From NCBI GenBank assembly GCA_020444425.1, contig JAHLLB010000026.1, forward strand, positions 1 through 64,000: 64,000 nt of DNA, read 5' to 3'. The stretch comes from a bacterium. Lineage in GTDB: Bacteria; Electryoneota; Electryoneia; Electryoneales; Electryoneaceae. The notes beneath the pieces are model-generated. The model searched no databases. It had not been told where the DNA came from and saw only the letters and a list, made by a program, of their open reading frames with translations. The first letter of the stretch is position 1; every line of letters begins with the position of its first letter. The translations under genes and the position numbers were made by a program. Below, piece after piece: positions 56,208-64,000 of the stretch.

Positions 56208-57791
56208 ATGGCCAACGATCGCGCAGTCAACGCCGCAGGACGTTCCGTCCCGACCTTCGTCAACGAACGCGACCAGGTTCCGTACCAGGGTGTCGGCAAG
56301 TACCGCCCTTCCGGCGACAAGGCGACCACCCCGATCCGCACCTGCGCGGACTTCCCGGCGGACGGCAACAAAGTCGTCGGCAGCCTGCGTGAAGCGCTGG
56401 AAAAGGCCGGCCTCCGCGACGGCATGACCATCTCCAACCACCACCATTTTCGCAACGGCGACCTGGTCATGAACCAGGTGTTCGACGCCGCAAAAGAAAT
56501 GGGCGTCAAGGACCTGATGTGGTTCCCGTCGGCATCGTTCCCGTGCCACGCGCCCCTGATTGACCGCCTCGAGGATGGAACCATCCACCACATCGAAGGC
56601 TCGATGAACGGCCCGCTCGGTGCGTACACCTCCCAGGGCAAAATGCGCGGCCTCGGCGTGCTGCGCAGTCACGGCGGCCGCTGGCAGGCGATCCAGGACG
56701 GCGATGTCTCCATCGACGTCGCGATCATCGCCGCACCCACCGCGGACATGTTCGGCAACGCCACCGGCGACCGCGGCCCCTCCGCTTGCGGCCTGCTCGG
56801 CTTCGCGCTCGCCGACTCGATGTACGCCAAGCACGTCATCGTCGTCACCGATAACCTCGTCCCCTTCCCCTGCTACCCGTGGCAGATCCAGGGGCAGAAC
56901 GTGGACGCCGTCGTCGTCCTCGACAAGGTCGGCGACCCGTCGAAAATCGTCTCCGGCACCACCAACATCACCAAGTCCCCCGACCGCCTGCTGATCTCCG
57001 AACTGACCGCGAAATTCGTCAAGGCGACCGGCATCCTCCATGACGGCTGGTCGTTCCAGGCCGGCGCGGGCGGAACTGCGCTGGCGTTCGCCATCTTCGT
57101 GCGCGACATGATGCGTGAGATGGGCATCAAAGCCCGCTTCATCCGTGGCGGATCAACCCAGTATCTCGTGGACATGCTTGAGGAAGGCCTGACCGACTAC
57201 ATCCTTGACGGTCAGACCTTTGACCTGGAAGGCGTTCGCTCGATGCGCGAAAACCCGGGCCACATCAACACCAGCCCGTTCACCAGCTACAACTACCACG
57301 GCAAGGGGAACTTCGCGTCCATGCTCGATGCCGTCGTACTCGGCGCAACCGAGGTCGACGTCAATTTCAACGCCAACGTCGTCACCCACTCGGACGGTCA
57401 GCTCCTGCACGGTATCGGCGGCTGGCAGAACTGCCTCTTCAGCAAATGTACCATCCTGCCGATCCCGTCCATGCGCGACCGCATGCCGATCATCGTCGAC
57501 GAGGTTACCACGCTGGTCGGTCCCGGCGAACTGATCGACGTGATCGTCACCGAACGCGGCATCGCGATCAATCCGCTGCGCCAGGACCTGATCGACCGCG
57601 TCACCGCGTGGAACAAACACGCCCCCGCCGGCGACACTCTGCCCCTGAAAACCATCCACGAACTGAAACACGAGGTCGAACGCCTCGCCGGTGGACCACC
57701 CCAGAAACCCGAACTGCTCGACAACGATATCGCCATCATCAAGTGGGTCGACGGGACTGTGATTGATGCGGTGAAGCAGGTTGCGGGTTGA
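56208..57791 (+). CDS. citF: Citrate lyase alpha subunit (CitF)-like CoA-transferase
   Basis: 527 residues. CitF exchanges the acyl carrier thioester acetyl group for citryl. Match to the family is good: VGSLREALEKAGLRDGMTISNHHHFRNGD, GPLGAYTSQGKMRGLGVLRSHGGR, GGSTQYLVDMLEEGLTDYILDGQTFD and NPLRQDLIDR. The start at 56208 has GAGG 7 bp upstream; 56202 is alternative. Neither the carrier (citD), the lyase (citE) nor the accessory genes citC/G/X adjoin, so this is an orphan; it may act as a CoA-transferase on another substrate. Confidence 0.88.
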   Translation: MANDRAVNAAGRSVPTFVNERDQVPYQGVGKYRPSGDKATTPIRTCADFPADGNKVVGSLREALEKAGLRDGMTISNHHHFRNGDLVMNQVFDAAKEMGVKDLMWFPSASFPCHAPLIDRLEDGTIHHIEGSMNGPLGAYTSQGKMRGLGVLRSHGGRWQAIQDGDVSIDVAIIAAPTADMFGNATGDRGPSACGLLGFALADSMYAKHVIVVTDNLVPFPCYPWQIQGQNVDAVVVLDKVGDPSKIVSGTTNITKSPDRLLISELTAKFVKATGILHDGWSFQAGAGGTALAFAIFVRDMMREMGIKARFIRGGSTQYLVDMLEEGLTDYILDGQTFDLEGVRSMRENPGHINTSPFTSYNYHGKGNFASMLDAVVLGATEVDVNFNANVVTHSDGQLLHGIGGWQNCLFSKCTILPIPSMRDRMPIIVDEVTTLVGPGELIDVIVTERGIAINPLRQDLIDRVTAWNKHAPAGDTLPLKTIHELKHEVERLAGGPPQKPELLDNDIAIIKWVDGTVIDAVKQVAG

Positions 57792-57811
57792 TGGGACTAA
57801 ACTAATTTGTT

Positions 57812-59674
57812 CTATTCCGCATGATCATGAATCGTTGATTCCAGAGTTTCCCATGGCACATTCGCGATCATCAACCGAAAGCACAGCCACCACACATAAA
57901 CGGCATGTGGCGAATGTGCAATCCCATCTGACAGAAGGCCGTGTGCCAGGTCGTTTCGCAGGTTGCCGCCGATCGGATTGGTCAGCAATGACTTCAACTC
58001 GAATACTAGGCGATCTTCAAGTACGGTTTCGATGTCCGAATGATCAAGAAGAGCACTGAGGCTGTTCTCCGTCTCGACGCCTTTTTCAATCCTAGTCGTC
58101 TTCAACCCGTTCCGCTTCATGAATAGGCGAACCATATGTTCGATCTGGGGAATCAGCAGATGGATGGCGGTATCGAATTCGAACTCGAAGCCATAGTACA
58201 AACCTTTTGCCCACAGCCCTTTCCGGTCATTCGGGATAATGTGGCTCAGCCGGCAAAGTTGAAGCAGATGGCCTTCCTGCACCCGATGCTCGTTGACAAC
58301 AACCTGAAGCGCGGGTAAGATGAAACTTTGATATTTCAGTCCCATCTGCAGAAGGTGGTCTCTGACCATCAGGTTATTGAAAGCTTCTCGTGATCGCTCG
58401 CTGTCCGGGTCGTGAAGGTCGATGCCGCCGCTTCGGGCAACAACGCGACCGTCCGAACTGAGGTGGGTGGCTTGGATCAACGCTTGCAGTGGAGCTTGTG
58501 CATTCCCTTCCTCGACGCACTTCTTCAGAAATTCCAGGTCGGCTATGTCAGTGATTTCGGCCAAGATTCGTAGTGCATCGTCGAGGCTTTTCCCCTGAAT
58601 GCGTTCACGGCTTAGTGTGACCACTTCCGAAATATCCACCTTCGTGGAGAATTGTGTCATTTCATCAAGGGACAAAACACGAGACTCTTCCATCTTGCCC
58701 CGAAGCCGTTCAAGCCGCTCTTCACCGTTGAAGTCCGGTCGCATTTTTCGCGGGATCCGACGTAGAGAATTGAACGCGTTCTCGAAGAAGTCAGACGCCA
58801 CACTGTGCCGCGTGTCGTCATTTTTAATCTGAGCTGAGGCAAACTTCTCCCAGTGTTCAGCAATCTCGGAATAGAGCCGATGAACTTGATCCTTCTGCAG
58901 GTCCTTGTTGTACCACGTCGCTGCATCTTCCAGAAGCTTTATGTACCTGTGATCATTCGGCTTTTCTTGCGGTGTTTTCGCAGCTTCTTCAAGTCGCGCT
59001 GCGATAACTGACAAGTCTTCCTTCTTGGCCAAGGACTCAAGGATTTCGGCAATCCATGTTGTTTCGTATCCCTTCACAACATCTTCAGAATACAATCGAT
59101 CTAGCAAGATCTGCCGCATTTGAGCGCGACGATCCTCGGCGATTCTACCTAGACTGCCAGCAAGCTGAATCGCCCGCTTCCAAGCTTCGCGGCCCTCCAT
59201 AATGAAGCTGCGGTGGTTCAGTGGGTAGGAGCGATAGGCATCGATGGCGATGAGGGCGTTCTTGTGCTTGTCTTTCCGGTCCGTCAGTCGGAGCCAGAGG
59301 ATGTCCGCAATACGAGCTCTGAGACGGTAGTCATCGATTTCGGGAAGTATGACTTCAAGGTTTTGCAGATCAGCATCGGTGAAGTCGTCGGGGATCGCGG
59401 TGCGTTTGTTACCCCAACGAATACTTGGCCGGAGCGGTTCGTGAATACTGTCCCCCTTGATCATCATCGAACTGACATCGGACAGCAGCCATAGCACCTT
59501 CCCCTGCTCAATCTCTCCTGCATCCAGCTTCGCTTTGGCGGCATTCGATAATTCGTTCCGAGCGCCGTAGACAGCAAGATCATCCTCATCAGCGCCCATA
59601 GCTTCACGCCAGCCGCTCCCATGGACGTGCTCGAGCTTCACCTTCAAATCATCGGGGTAGAGATCGTCGGACAT
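57812..59674 (-). CDS. Large protein with HEPN-like C-terminus (DUF4209-like)
   Basis: 620 residues, no signal or membrane segment. Residues 1-500 are helix-rich, of repeat-like character (IPRKMRPDF, EDRRAQMRQILLDRL). The C-terminal about 120 residues contain GGNLRNDLAHGLLSDG, the R-x4-H motif of HEPN ribonuclease/adaptor domains (Arg573, His578), as in DUF4209 proteins. Such proteins are frequent in defence and accessory islands. It sits in an accessory region with TA modules and REP-like elements, and stands alone on the minus strand, convergent with citF. Role unknown. Confidence 0.75.
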   Translation of the reverse strand: MSDDLYPDDLKVKLEHVHGSGWREAMGADEDDLAVYGARNELSNAAKAKLDAGEIEQGKVLWLLSDVSSMMIKGDSIHEPLRPSIRWGNKRTAIPDDFTDADLQNLEVILPEIDDYRLRARIADILWLRLTDRKDKHKNALIAIDAYRSYPLNHRSFIMEGREAWKRAIQLAGSLGRIAEDRRAQMRQILLDRLYSEDVVKGYETTWIAEILESLAKKEDLSVIAARLEEAAKTPQEKPNDHRYIKLLEDAATWYNKDLQKDQVHRLYSEIAEHWEKFASAQIKNDDTRHSVASDFFENAFNSLRRIPRKMRPDFNGEERLERLRGKMEESRVLSLDEMTQFSTKVDISEVVTLSRERIQGKSLDDALRILAEITDIADLEFLKKCVEEGNAQAPLQALIQATHLSSDGRVVARSGGIDLHDPDSERSREAFNNLMVRDHLLQMGLKYQSFILPALQVVVNEHRVQEGHLLQLCRLSHIIPNDRKGLWAKGLYYGFEFEFDTAIHLLIPQIEHMVRLFMKRNGLKTTRIEKGVETENSLSALLDHSDIETVLEDRLVFELKSLLTNPIGGNLRNDLAHGLLSDGIAHSPHAVYVWWLCFRLMIANVPWETLESTIHDHAE

Positions 59675-59745
59675 GCAATTGCTCCGGTTTATATTTTCCT
59701 ACTTTTGCTGGTGCTCCTTGTACACTGTAGCCTGATTAAGCAAGC

Positions 59746-59798
59746 GTAGCCCGGCAATCCCTATTGCCGGGACCTGTTCAGCCGCCGAAGGCGGCTAC
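59746..59798. repeat. Inverted REP pair (REPIN-like)
   Basis: GTAGCC-hairpin (CCCGGCAAT/ATTGCCGGG), an 8-nt spacer, then a second hairpin (AGCCGCC/GGCGGCT) ending GGCTAC. Two REP-like units face each other, as in REPIN/BIME structures. Confidence 0.65.
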
Positions 59799-59871
59799 CG
59801 CAAAGTTAGGAAAATAAATTCTGCAACTGAAGTGATACATCCGACTGACACAAAATCAAATGCCGTGGCGG

Positions 59872-59900
59872 GTAGCCCGGTTTGCTCGTCAAACCTGGGG
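59872..59900. repeat. REP-like hairpin after the first TA module
   Basis: GTAGCCCGGTTTGCTCGT followed by CAAACCTGGGG. It abuts the stop codon of the toxin gene. The counterpart after the second TA module is at 60641-60663. Confidence 0.6.
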
Positions 59901-60224
59901 TCACCCCAACAACCTCTTCGCCAGCAGTTCCTGCATGTTCCGGCGGCCATCGGCGATCAGATAGACGATTACTCGATTGTCAGCCACTTCGTAGAGAATG
60001 CGGTAGGGTTTGAAGAAAACTTCGCGCAGATGATCCTCTCCCAACTGTCGTGCCTCTTCTACGACAGTACCTCGATTCGGAAATGACTTCAGCGAATCAA
60101 TCGTCGCACGAAGCTTGTCATAAACAAACTGAGCGGACTCAAGCGAATCGTGCACTCGAATGTAGCCAACAATCCCCGCCAGGTCCGTCTTTGCATCGGT
60201 TGTGAGTTGAACCCGGTAGTTCAT
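59901..60224 (-). CDS. RelE/ParE-superfamily toxin (first TA module)
   Basis: 107 residues. RelE/ParE fold: MNYRVQLTTDAKTDLAGIVGYI, SLKSFPNRGTV and FKPYRILYEVADNRVIVYLIADGRRNMQ. Its ATG overlaps the stop of the antitoxin by 4 bp. The family includes ribosome-dependent mRNA interferases and gyrase inhibitors; the C-terminal basic/aromatic residues are present but the target is not predictable. Homologous in length and pattern to the toxin at 60666-60989. Confidence 0.87.
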   Translation of the reverse strand: MNYRVQLTTDAKTDLAGIVGYIRVHDSLESAQFVYDKLRATIDSLKSFPNRGTVVEEARQLGEDHLREVFFKPYRILYEVADNRVIVYLIADGRRNMQELLAKRLLG

Positions 60225-60496
60225 TCGTCAGTGAGGTGGTTTCTGCGAATTTCCTCGAATGCCGCATCCATGTCATGGACTTCGCCCGCTTCGACCTGCT
60301 TACGTCCCAACGCCAGAATCTTCAGCAACGCCAACGTTTCCTGCGTCTGCTCATACGTCGAGATATCCTGCAGCACAGCCTTCCCCTCACCGTTCTGCGT
60401 GATGATCATCGGACCACCAGCTTCGGACAGGTTTCGCAAGATTTCGGACGCGTGCGCCTTCAAGTAACTCACTGGTTTGATGTTGGTTAGCTTCAT
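60221..60496 (-). CDS. Phd/YefM-family antitoxin (first TA module)
   Basis: 91 residues. N-terminal Phd/YefM DNA-binding region: NIKPVSYLKAHASEILRNLSEAGGPMIITQNGEGKAVLQDISTYEQ is the standard layout. The C-terminal part would wrap the toxin. GGAGG lies 5 bp before the ATG at 60496; an adjacent ATG at 60499 is too close. Antitoxins of this type repress their own operon together with the toxin. Confidence 0.88.
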   Translation of the reverse strand: MKLTNIKPVSYLKAHASEILRNLSEAGGPMIITQNGEGKAVLQDISTYEQTQETLALLKILALGRKQVEAGEVHDMDAAFEEIRRNHLTDE

Positions 60497-60584
60497 CATG
60501 ACCTCCGTGTTGACCATAATATAGTCCGAACTCCGGTCATGTTCAACCTCGTCATCGCGTCCTGCGGAAAACAATCAGCCGGAC

Positions 60585-60616
60585 GGGTGGCCCGGGGCTT
60601 CAGCCTCGGGTCTCAT
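60585..60616. repeat. 32-bp repeat, copy 1 (GGGTGGCCCGGGGCTTCAGC...)
   Basis: Identical over 32 bp to 61467-61498. Hairpin CCGGGGCTTCAGCCTCGG. Lies between the two TA modules. Confidence 0.85.
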
Positions 60617-60640
60617 ATCCATTCTTCTGCGGTCGGGAGG

Positions 60641-60663
60641 CCCGGTTTGCTCGTAAAACCGGG
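60641..60663. repeat. REP-like hairpin after the second TA module
   Basis: CCCGGTTT-GCTCGTA-AAACCGGG, the same design as at 59872-59900. It ends 2 bp from the toxin stop and may act as a terminator or stability hairpin. Confidence 0.65.
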
Positions 60664-60665
60664 TG

Positions 60666-60989
60666 TCACTTCAACAAACGTTTTTCCAGAATCTCGTTCA
60701 GATCCCGACGCCCGTCAACAACCAACCGCACAATCACACGATCTGCCTCGACAGTGTAGTAGATCTGGTACGGCTTGAAATGGATCATGCGGAACCTGTA
60801 TTCCCCCAAGGCTTGCAGCGAGTCCGGGATTGCTCCGCGCTTGGGGTGCTCAGACAGTGATTGTGCGGTTTCCTGGATCTTGTTTACCACATGGTCTGCT
60901 GCTTCTGTGGAATCCTGCGATCGAATGTACTGTGCGATCTCGTAGACATCACGTTTTGCGTTGCTGGCAATCTGCACACGAAAGCTCAT
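60666..60989 (-). CDS. RelE/ParE-superfamily toxin (second TA module)
   Basis: 107 residues, the same length as the first toxin. MSFRVQIASNAKRDVYEIAQYI, SLSEHPKRGAIP, HFKPYQIYYTVEADRVIVRLVVDGRRDLNE align by eye with it, with about half of the residues changed. The ATG overlaps the antitoxin stop by 4 bp. Likely an old duplication or two related insertions. Confidence 0.87.
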   Translation of the reverse strand: MSFRVQIASNAKRDVYEIAQYIRSQDSTEAADHVVNKIQETAQSLSEHPKRGAIPDSLQALGEYRFRMIHFKPYQIYYTVEADRVIVRLVVDGRRDLNEILEKRLLK

Positions 60990-61267
60990 TGTTCTTCACC
61001 GGCCAGCTTTGAACGGATATCTGCAAATGCTGAATCGAGATCCTCAACCTCTCCACGCGCCACCTCCTGATCACTGAGATAGAGAATCCTCAGCAGTGTG
61101 ATCGCTTCCTTCTGCTTTTCGAATTCATTGATATCCATCAGAACAGCCGCCCCCTCACCATGCTGCGTAATCACATAGGGCTTGCCGGTTTCCTTCAGAT
61201 CTTTCAACACCTCGGCGGCGTGCGACTTGAGGTAGCTGATCGGTTTAATGCGACGGCCGTCTATCAT
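60986..61267 (-). CDS. Phd/YefM-family antitoxin (second TA module)
   Basis: 93 residues: RIKPISYLKSHAAEVLKDLKETGKPYVITQHGEGAAVLMDINEFEKQKEA gives the Phd/YefM fold; AGGAGA precedes the ATG. Similar to the first antitoxin in arrangement, but the sequences have diverged, which should keep the two toxin-antitoxin pairs from cross-neutralising, though this is untested. Confidence 0.88.
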   Translation of the reverse strand: MIDGRRIKPISYLKSHAAEVLKDLKETGKPYVITQHGEGAAVLMDINEFEKQKEAITLLRILYLSDQEVARGEVEDLDSAFADIRSKLAGEEQ

Positions 61268-61346
61268 CGGTCTTTCTCCTGTCTTGGTAACGGTCTAAAT
61301 TAATACCGTATTCAGCCCCAAAACAAGACTTTTTCCGTTCACACTG

Positions 61347-61432
61347 TTCACCGCGTAGCGGTGAAGCTTGGGCGCAACTCATGCCTTCCTCACCGCGACG
61401 AAACTTGCCACATCGAACACCGCGACGCGGTG
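61347..61432. repeat. Two hairpins with CACCGCG stems
   Basis: TTCACCGC-GTA-GCGGTGAA (61347-61365) and CACCGCG-A-CGCGGTG (61418-61432), between the second antitoxin and pirin. Confidence 0.65.
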
Positions 61433-61466
61433 AAGCGTGAGTAGCGTAAGGCTTCAGCCACAAGAT

Positions 61467-61498
61467 GGGTGGCCCGGGGCTTCAGCCTCGGGTCTCAT
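61467..61498. repeat. 32-bp repeat, copy 2
   Basis: Identical to 60585-60616. Lies about 10 bp past the end of the pirin gene. Confidence 0.85.
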
Positions 61499-61508
61499 GT
61501 CACCGGAC

Positions 61509-62447
61509 TTACCCGTGCGGGATACCGCCGCCGTTTCCTTCGCCGAACGGATCGAGGAAACGACCGGACCGCAGCTCGGCGAACGCCTGCCGGAGTTCGT
61601 CCTCGGTGTTCATCACGATCGGGCCTTTCCATGCGACCGGCTCACGCAACGGCTGCCCACTGACGAGCAGGAAACGGATGCCCTCTTCCCCGGCCTGCAC
61701 CACGACTTCGTCGCCACGGTCGAACAGCACCAGCGACCGGTTCTCGACCTCCTGCCACGCCAACTCTTCCGTCCCGTCGGGCCGTTCGGTCATCACCGGT
61801 TGCGGGTCGGACGCGTTCGCGAAAACTCCAGACCCGGCGAAAACATACGCGAATGCATGCCGCTGCGTCTCGACCGGAATCCGGCGCCGGACACCCGGCG
61901 GCACCGAGATGTCGACGTACACCGGATCGGCGGCGATGCCTTCGACCGGTCCACGTTTGCCCCAGAAGTCACCGGTGATGATGCGTGCGTGGGTACCGTC
62001 ATCTTCGGTCTCTTCCGGGATATCCCTGGCCAGGATCTCTTGGTAGCGCGGCGCGACCATCTTCTTGTCCGCTGGCAGGTTCGCCCAGAGCTGGAACCCG
62101 TGCATCCGGCCGTCGGCGTCGCCCTTCGGCATCTCCTGGTGCAGAATTCCACGGCCGGCAGTCATCCACTGCACATCGCCTGGCGCAATCGTGCCCTTGT
62201 TGCCCATGCTGTCGCCGTGATCGACCGTCCCGGCGAGGACGTAGGTGATCGTCTCAATTCCACGGTGCGGGTGCCACGGAAAACCCTTGAGGTAGTTTTC
62301 CGGACGTTCATTGCGGAAATCGTCCAACAACAGGAACGGGTCGGTCGCGTCGGTGTCGCCGAACCCGAACGCGCGCCGGAGATGGACACCCGCGCCTTCC
62401 AGCGTCGGCACGGAGGACGAATGGCGTTTGACAGGTCGTATGCTCAT
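61509..62447 (-). CDS. Pirin-family protein
   Basis: 312 residues, bicupin. The N-terminal cupin carries the metal ligands typical of pirin: HPHRGIETITY (two His), a later His and Glu in GRGILHQEMP. The C-terminal cupin ends LREPVAWKGPIVMNTEDELRQAF. Some pirins have quercetinase activity, others regulate enzymes. No genetic partner is evident. Confidence 0.92.
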   Translation of the reverse strand: MSIRPVKRHSSSVPTLEGAGVHLRRAFGFGDTDATDPFLLLDDFRNERPENYLKGFPWHPHRGIETITYVLAGTVDHGDSMGNKGTIAPGDVQWMTAGRGILHQEMPKGDADGRMHGFQLWANLPADKKMVAPRYQEILARDIPEETEDDGTHARIITGDFWGKRGPVEGIAADPVYVDISVPPGVRRRIPVETQRHAFAYVFAGSGVFANASDPQPVMTERPDGTEELAWQEVENRSLVLFDRGDEVVVQAGEEGIRFLLVSGQPLREPVAWKGPIVMNTEDELRQAFAELRSGRFLDPFGEGNGGGIPHG

Positions 62448-62603
62448 GGGGAGCTCCAGGATCGTTATCGCAAAGTTCGGCAGCCCGAACCGTACACAAG
62501 ATACACGGATGGAGCTGGAATGGTTCCCCGAGGCTTGAGTGCGAGGACTTGGCAGGAAAACTCGGTGCCTCTATCAGGCGGATCTGACATTCAGAAGCAC
62601 GTC

Positions 62604-62843
62604 CTACCACAACAAATTGTCGCTACCTGGTTTGGTGACCATGACCTCGCCGCCCATACCATCGACATCGATATAGTAGCGGTTGTTGCGCATGGTGACG
62701 ACGGCGTTCGGCATGTAGGTCTTGTTCGCCTTGAACTTGATCACCGCCTGTTTCCACGTGCCACCCTTGTCGAATTCAATCAGCGTGTTCGAATCCTTGA
62801 ATCCCTTGAACTTGGGCGACAGCTTGCCTTTTTCCACGATCAC
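62604..62843 (-). CDS. Small protein of unknown function
   Basis: 79 residues from a GTG at 62843 preceded by GAGGGAGA 7 bp upstream; the frame extends to 62912 but without a ribosome site. Sequence such as GKLSPKFKGFKDSNTLIEFD, VIKFKANKTYMPNAVVTMR and VDGMGGEVMVTKPGSDN is protein-like, beta-strand rich, and has no membrane segment. I do not recognise a family. Modest support. Confidence 0.5.
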   Translation of the reverse strand: MIVEKGKLSPKFKGFKDSNTLIEFDKGGTWKQAVIKFKANKTYMPNAVVTMRNNRYYIDVDGMGGEVMVTKPGSDNLLW

Positions 62844-63088
62844 GTTCGCTTCTCCCTCTACGAGCTCTGAGCCATGAGCAATCACGATGAGCAAAAACCT
62901 GCATACAACCACGTGTGGTTCTTGTCATCCGGCGCTTTCGTGAAAGGTAGCCATCGCAACCCGAACTGCAAAGCGGTGTTGAGCAGGCTGGAAAGATCCA
63001 GCGGACGCTTGCACCAGGAGTCGGAAACATCCTGTTTCGGGTGCTACCTTACAATTGCAAACCGTCACCAACTGTCACGGGGGGAAGC

Positions 63089-63688
63089 GTGTTGATCCGG
63101 CACCTGGTGTTGTCTCTGATCCTGACCACGATGTTCATCCTCAGCGCCCCGTGCGACGCCTCGGAACTCCCGTTCAATACGCCCCCGGATACGACCGTCC
63201 ACAAGTGGACCGGTCACAAGCCGACGCATGTGATCAGCATTCACCCACTGCAGGGAATCGGACTGGGAATCGCTGGAAGCTACGAGCAGTCCTTCGGTGA
63301 GAAACACGGAATCTACCTCGAAGGTGGATCCTGGCTCTACCACAGCTGGGTTGCGAAAGTTGCCTACCAACGCTACAGCCCTCGCTACGACGGTGAACCC
63401 GCAATCATCAGCCCGTACTGGGGAGCGTTCCTGCGAGCGGGACGGATGCTTCGTGAAGTTGGGTCTGACCATTTCGACATGGTCAACGTGAATGCGGGAT
63501 TGTATTACGGACGGTCCTTTACCATGGGCCGGTACATTCGTGTCGCGGGACGGTTCGGTGTCGGCATGCCGTTGTACTGGAATATCACGTGGACGCCCGA
63601 AGAACCGCCGGTGGCCAGTCTCGCTGAGATCTTTTCCATGGTCTACGTGTCGGTCGAATTGGGGGTCTCCGTCGGATTCATGTGGTAG
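63089..63688 (+). CDS. Small outer-membrane beta-barrel protein
   Basis: 199 residues from a GTG at 63089 (GGGGGGAAGC upstream; a TTG at 63092 is adjacent). Signal peptide (LVLSLILTTMFILSAPCDA), then alternating strands (HGIYLEGGSWLYHSWVAKVAYQ), ending VYVSVELGVSVGFMW with a terminal aromatic. Resembles small 8-stranded barrels; function unknown. Confidence 0.7.
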   Translation: MLIRHLVLSLILTTMFILSAPCDASELPFNTPPDTTVHKWTGHKPTHVISIHPLQGIGLGIAGSYEQSFGEKHGIYLEGGSWLYHSWVAKVAYQRYSPRYDGEPAIISPYWGAFLRAGRMLREVGSDHFDMVNVNAGLYYGRSFTMGRYIRVAGRFGVGMPLYWNITWTPEEPPVASLAEIFSMVYVSVELGVSVGFMW

Positions 63689-64000
63689 GTTCTCGCCCAC
63701 TTTCAATTCTCCTTAGCCTTCAGTGGGTCCGCGTCAGCAAGTTTTTTGACACGGGTACTTCCTGTTTTTCCGTAGTCCGCAGCCCGCAGCCCGCAGCCCG
63801 AGGTACACGGGTCCGCATCAGCAAGTTTTTTGACACGGGCACTTCATGTTTTGCCGGGGCCCGCAGTCCGAAGTCCACTTCCCTGTTCACCATCGGACGA
63901 ACAGTGTTCGCAGGCGGACGGTCGAACTGTCGATCCCACCCTTCAGCCCGAGTTTTGATCAATGATAGCTTGGAGTTCGCTGCACATGTGTCCGGTCCTC
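63689..64000. other. Gene-free end of window with repeats
   Basis: Contains a direct repeat (63725-63852) and short heptamer arrays (63771-63800, 63861-63877). The ORF at 63720-63962 is a translation of the repeat. Confidence 0.65.
63725..63852. repeat. Direct repeat, two copies of about 44 bp, 84 bp apart
   Basis: Copies at 63725-63768 and 63809-63852 begin GGGTCCGC and contain TCAGCAAGTTTTTTGACACG, with few differences. A CGCAGCC heptamer array lies between them. The reverse-strand frame reads as a repeated peptide EVPVSKNLL and is not accepted as a gene. Confidence 0.75.

Noticed and set aside
63720-63962. 80-codon minus-strand ORF with repeated EVPVSKNLL
   Set aside because: Product of the direct repeat; no ribosome site or family.

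Overview
The window is about 64 kb of GC-rich DNA, densely coding on both strands, from a diderm bacterium most likely in the FCB superphylum but probably not Bacteroidota. SprA, the type IX secretion (T9SS) outer-membrane translocon, is encoded at 3189-9950. A secreted protein with a T9SS type A sorting tail lies at 53384-55204. Several products end as outer-membrane beta-barrels. Many genes have clear Shine-Dalgarno sequences, and the GC content is high. The exact phylum cannot be named from the sequence alone. No rRNA, tRNA, CRISPR array or transposase gene was seen.

Layout. 1-9950: tandem palindromic repeats, an Asp/Glu racemase, glmS and sprA, all on the minus strand. 10159-15119: a NYN/LOTUS protein, then trmJ, a PEGA-domain barrel protein and an alpha/beta hydrolase in one minus-strand operon. 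15318-17407: ruvB-queA. 17408-19390: a repeat-rich gap, a VOC protein, an unknown exported protein and a cold-shock protein. 19620-23723: a tightly overlapping four-gene Mn/Fe-type ABC importer whose two permeases both carry cytoplasmic winged-helix-like tails. 23867-27879: an EamA transporter, two thioredoxin-fold exported proteins, a RodZ-like protein and Maf. 28046-32881: a five-gene poly-gamma-glutamate (PGA) operon (pgsB, pgsC, pgsW, an unknown exported protein and an outer-membrane barrel), closed by a strong terminator. 33306-42401: an MFS protein, rluD, purine nucleoside phosphorylase, then rnhB-yraN-DUF2867 and glmM-ybjQ-deoC-glgC. 42663-47220: a receiver/PEP-synthase-like hybrid protein and gdhA. 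47650-53114: a DCC protein, a sorbosone-dehydrogenase-like lipoprotein, an MFS carrier and two carotenoid genes. 53384-57791: the T9SS cargo protein, a repeat-filled gap and an orphan citF. 57812-61267: an accessory stretch with a large protein carrying a HEPN-like C-terminus and two tandem Phd/ParE-type toxin-antitoxin modules, separated by REP-like hairpins. 61509-63688: a pirin, a small unknown protein and a small barrel protein.

How the genes connect. Glutamate dehydrogenase could supply glutamate for PGA. GlmS and GlmM are two steps of the UDP-GlcNAc pathway. SprA is the channel through which the 53384-55204 protein would leave the cell. The same 14-bp operator-like palindrome, TTAG-N6-CTAA, occurs twice in front of the metal importer and once in front of the carotenoid operon.

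The most noteworthy material is: (i) the PGA operon with its own periplasmic and outer-membrane genes and no pgsA; (ii) the metal importer with regulator-like permease tails and paired operator candidates; (iii) a family of intergenic hairpins with variable stems but conserved flanks, often beside degenerate 7-bp repeat arrays.
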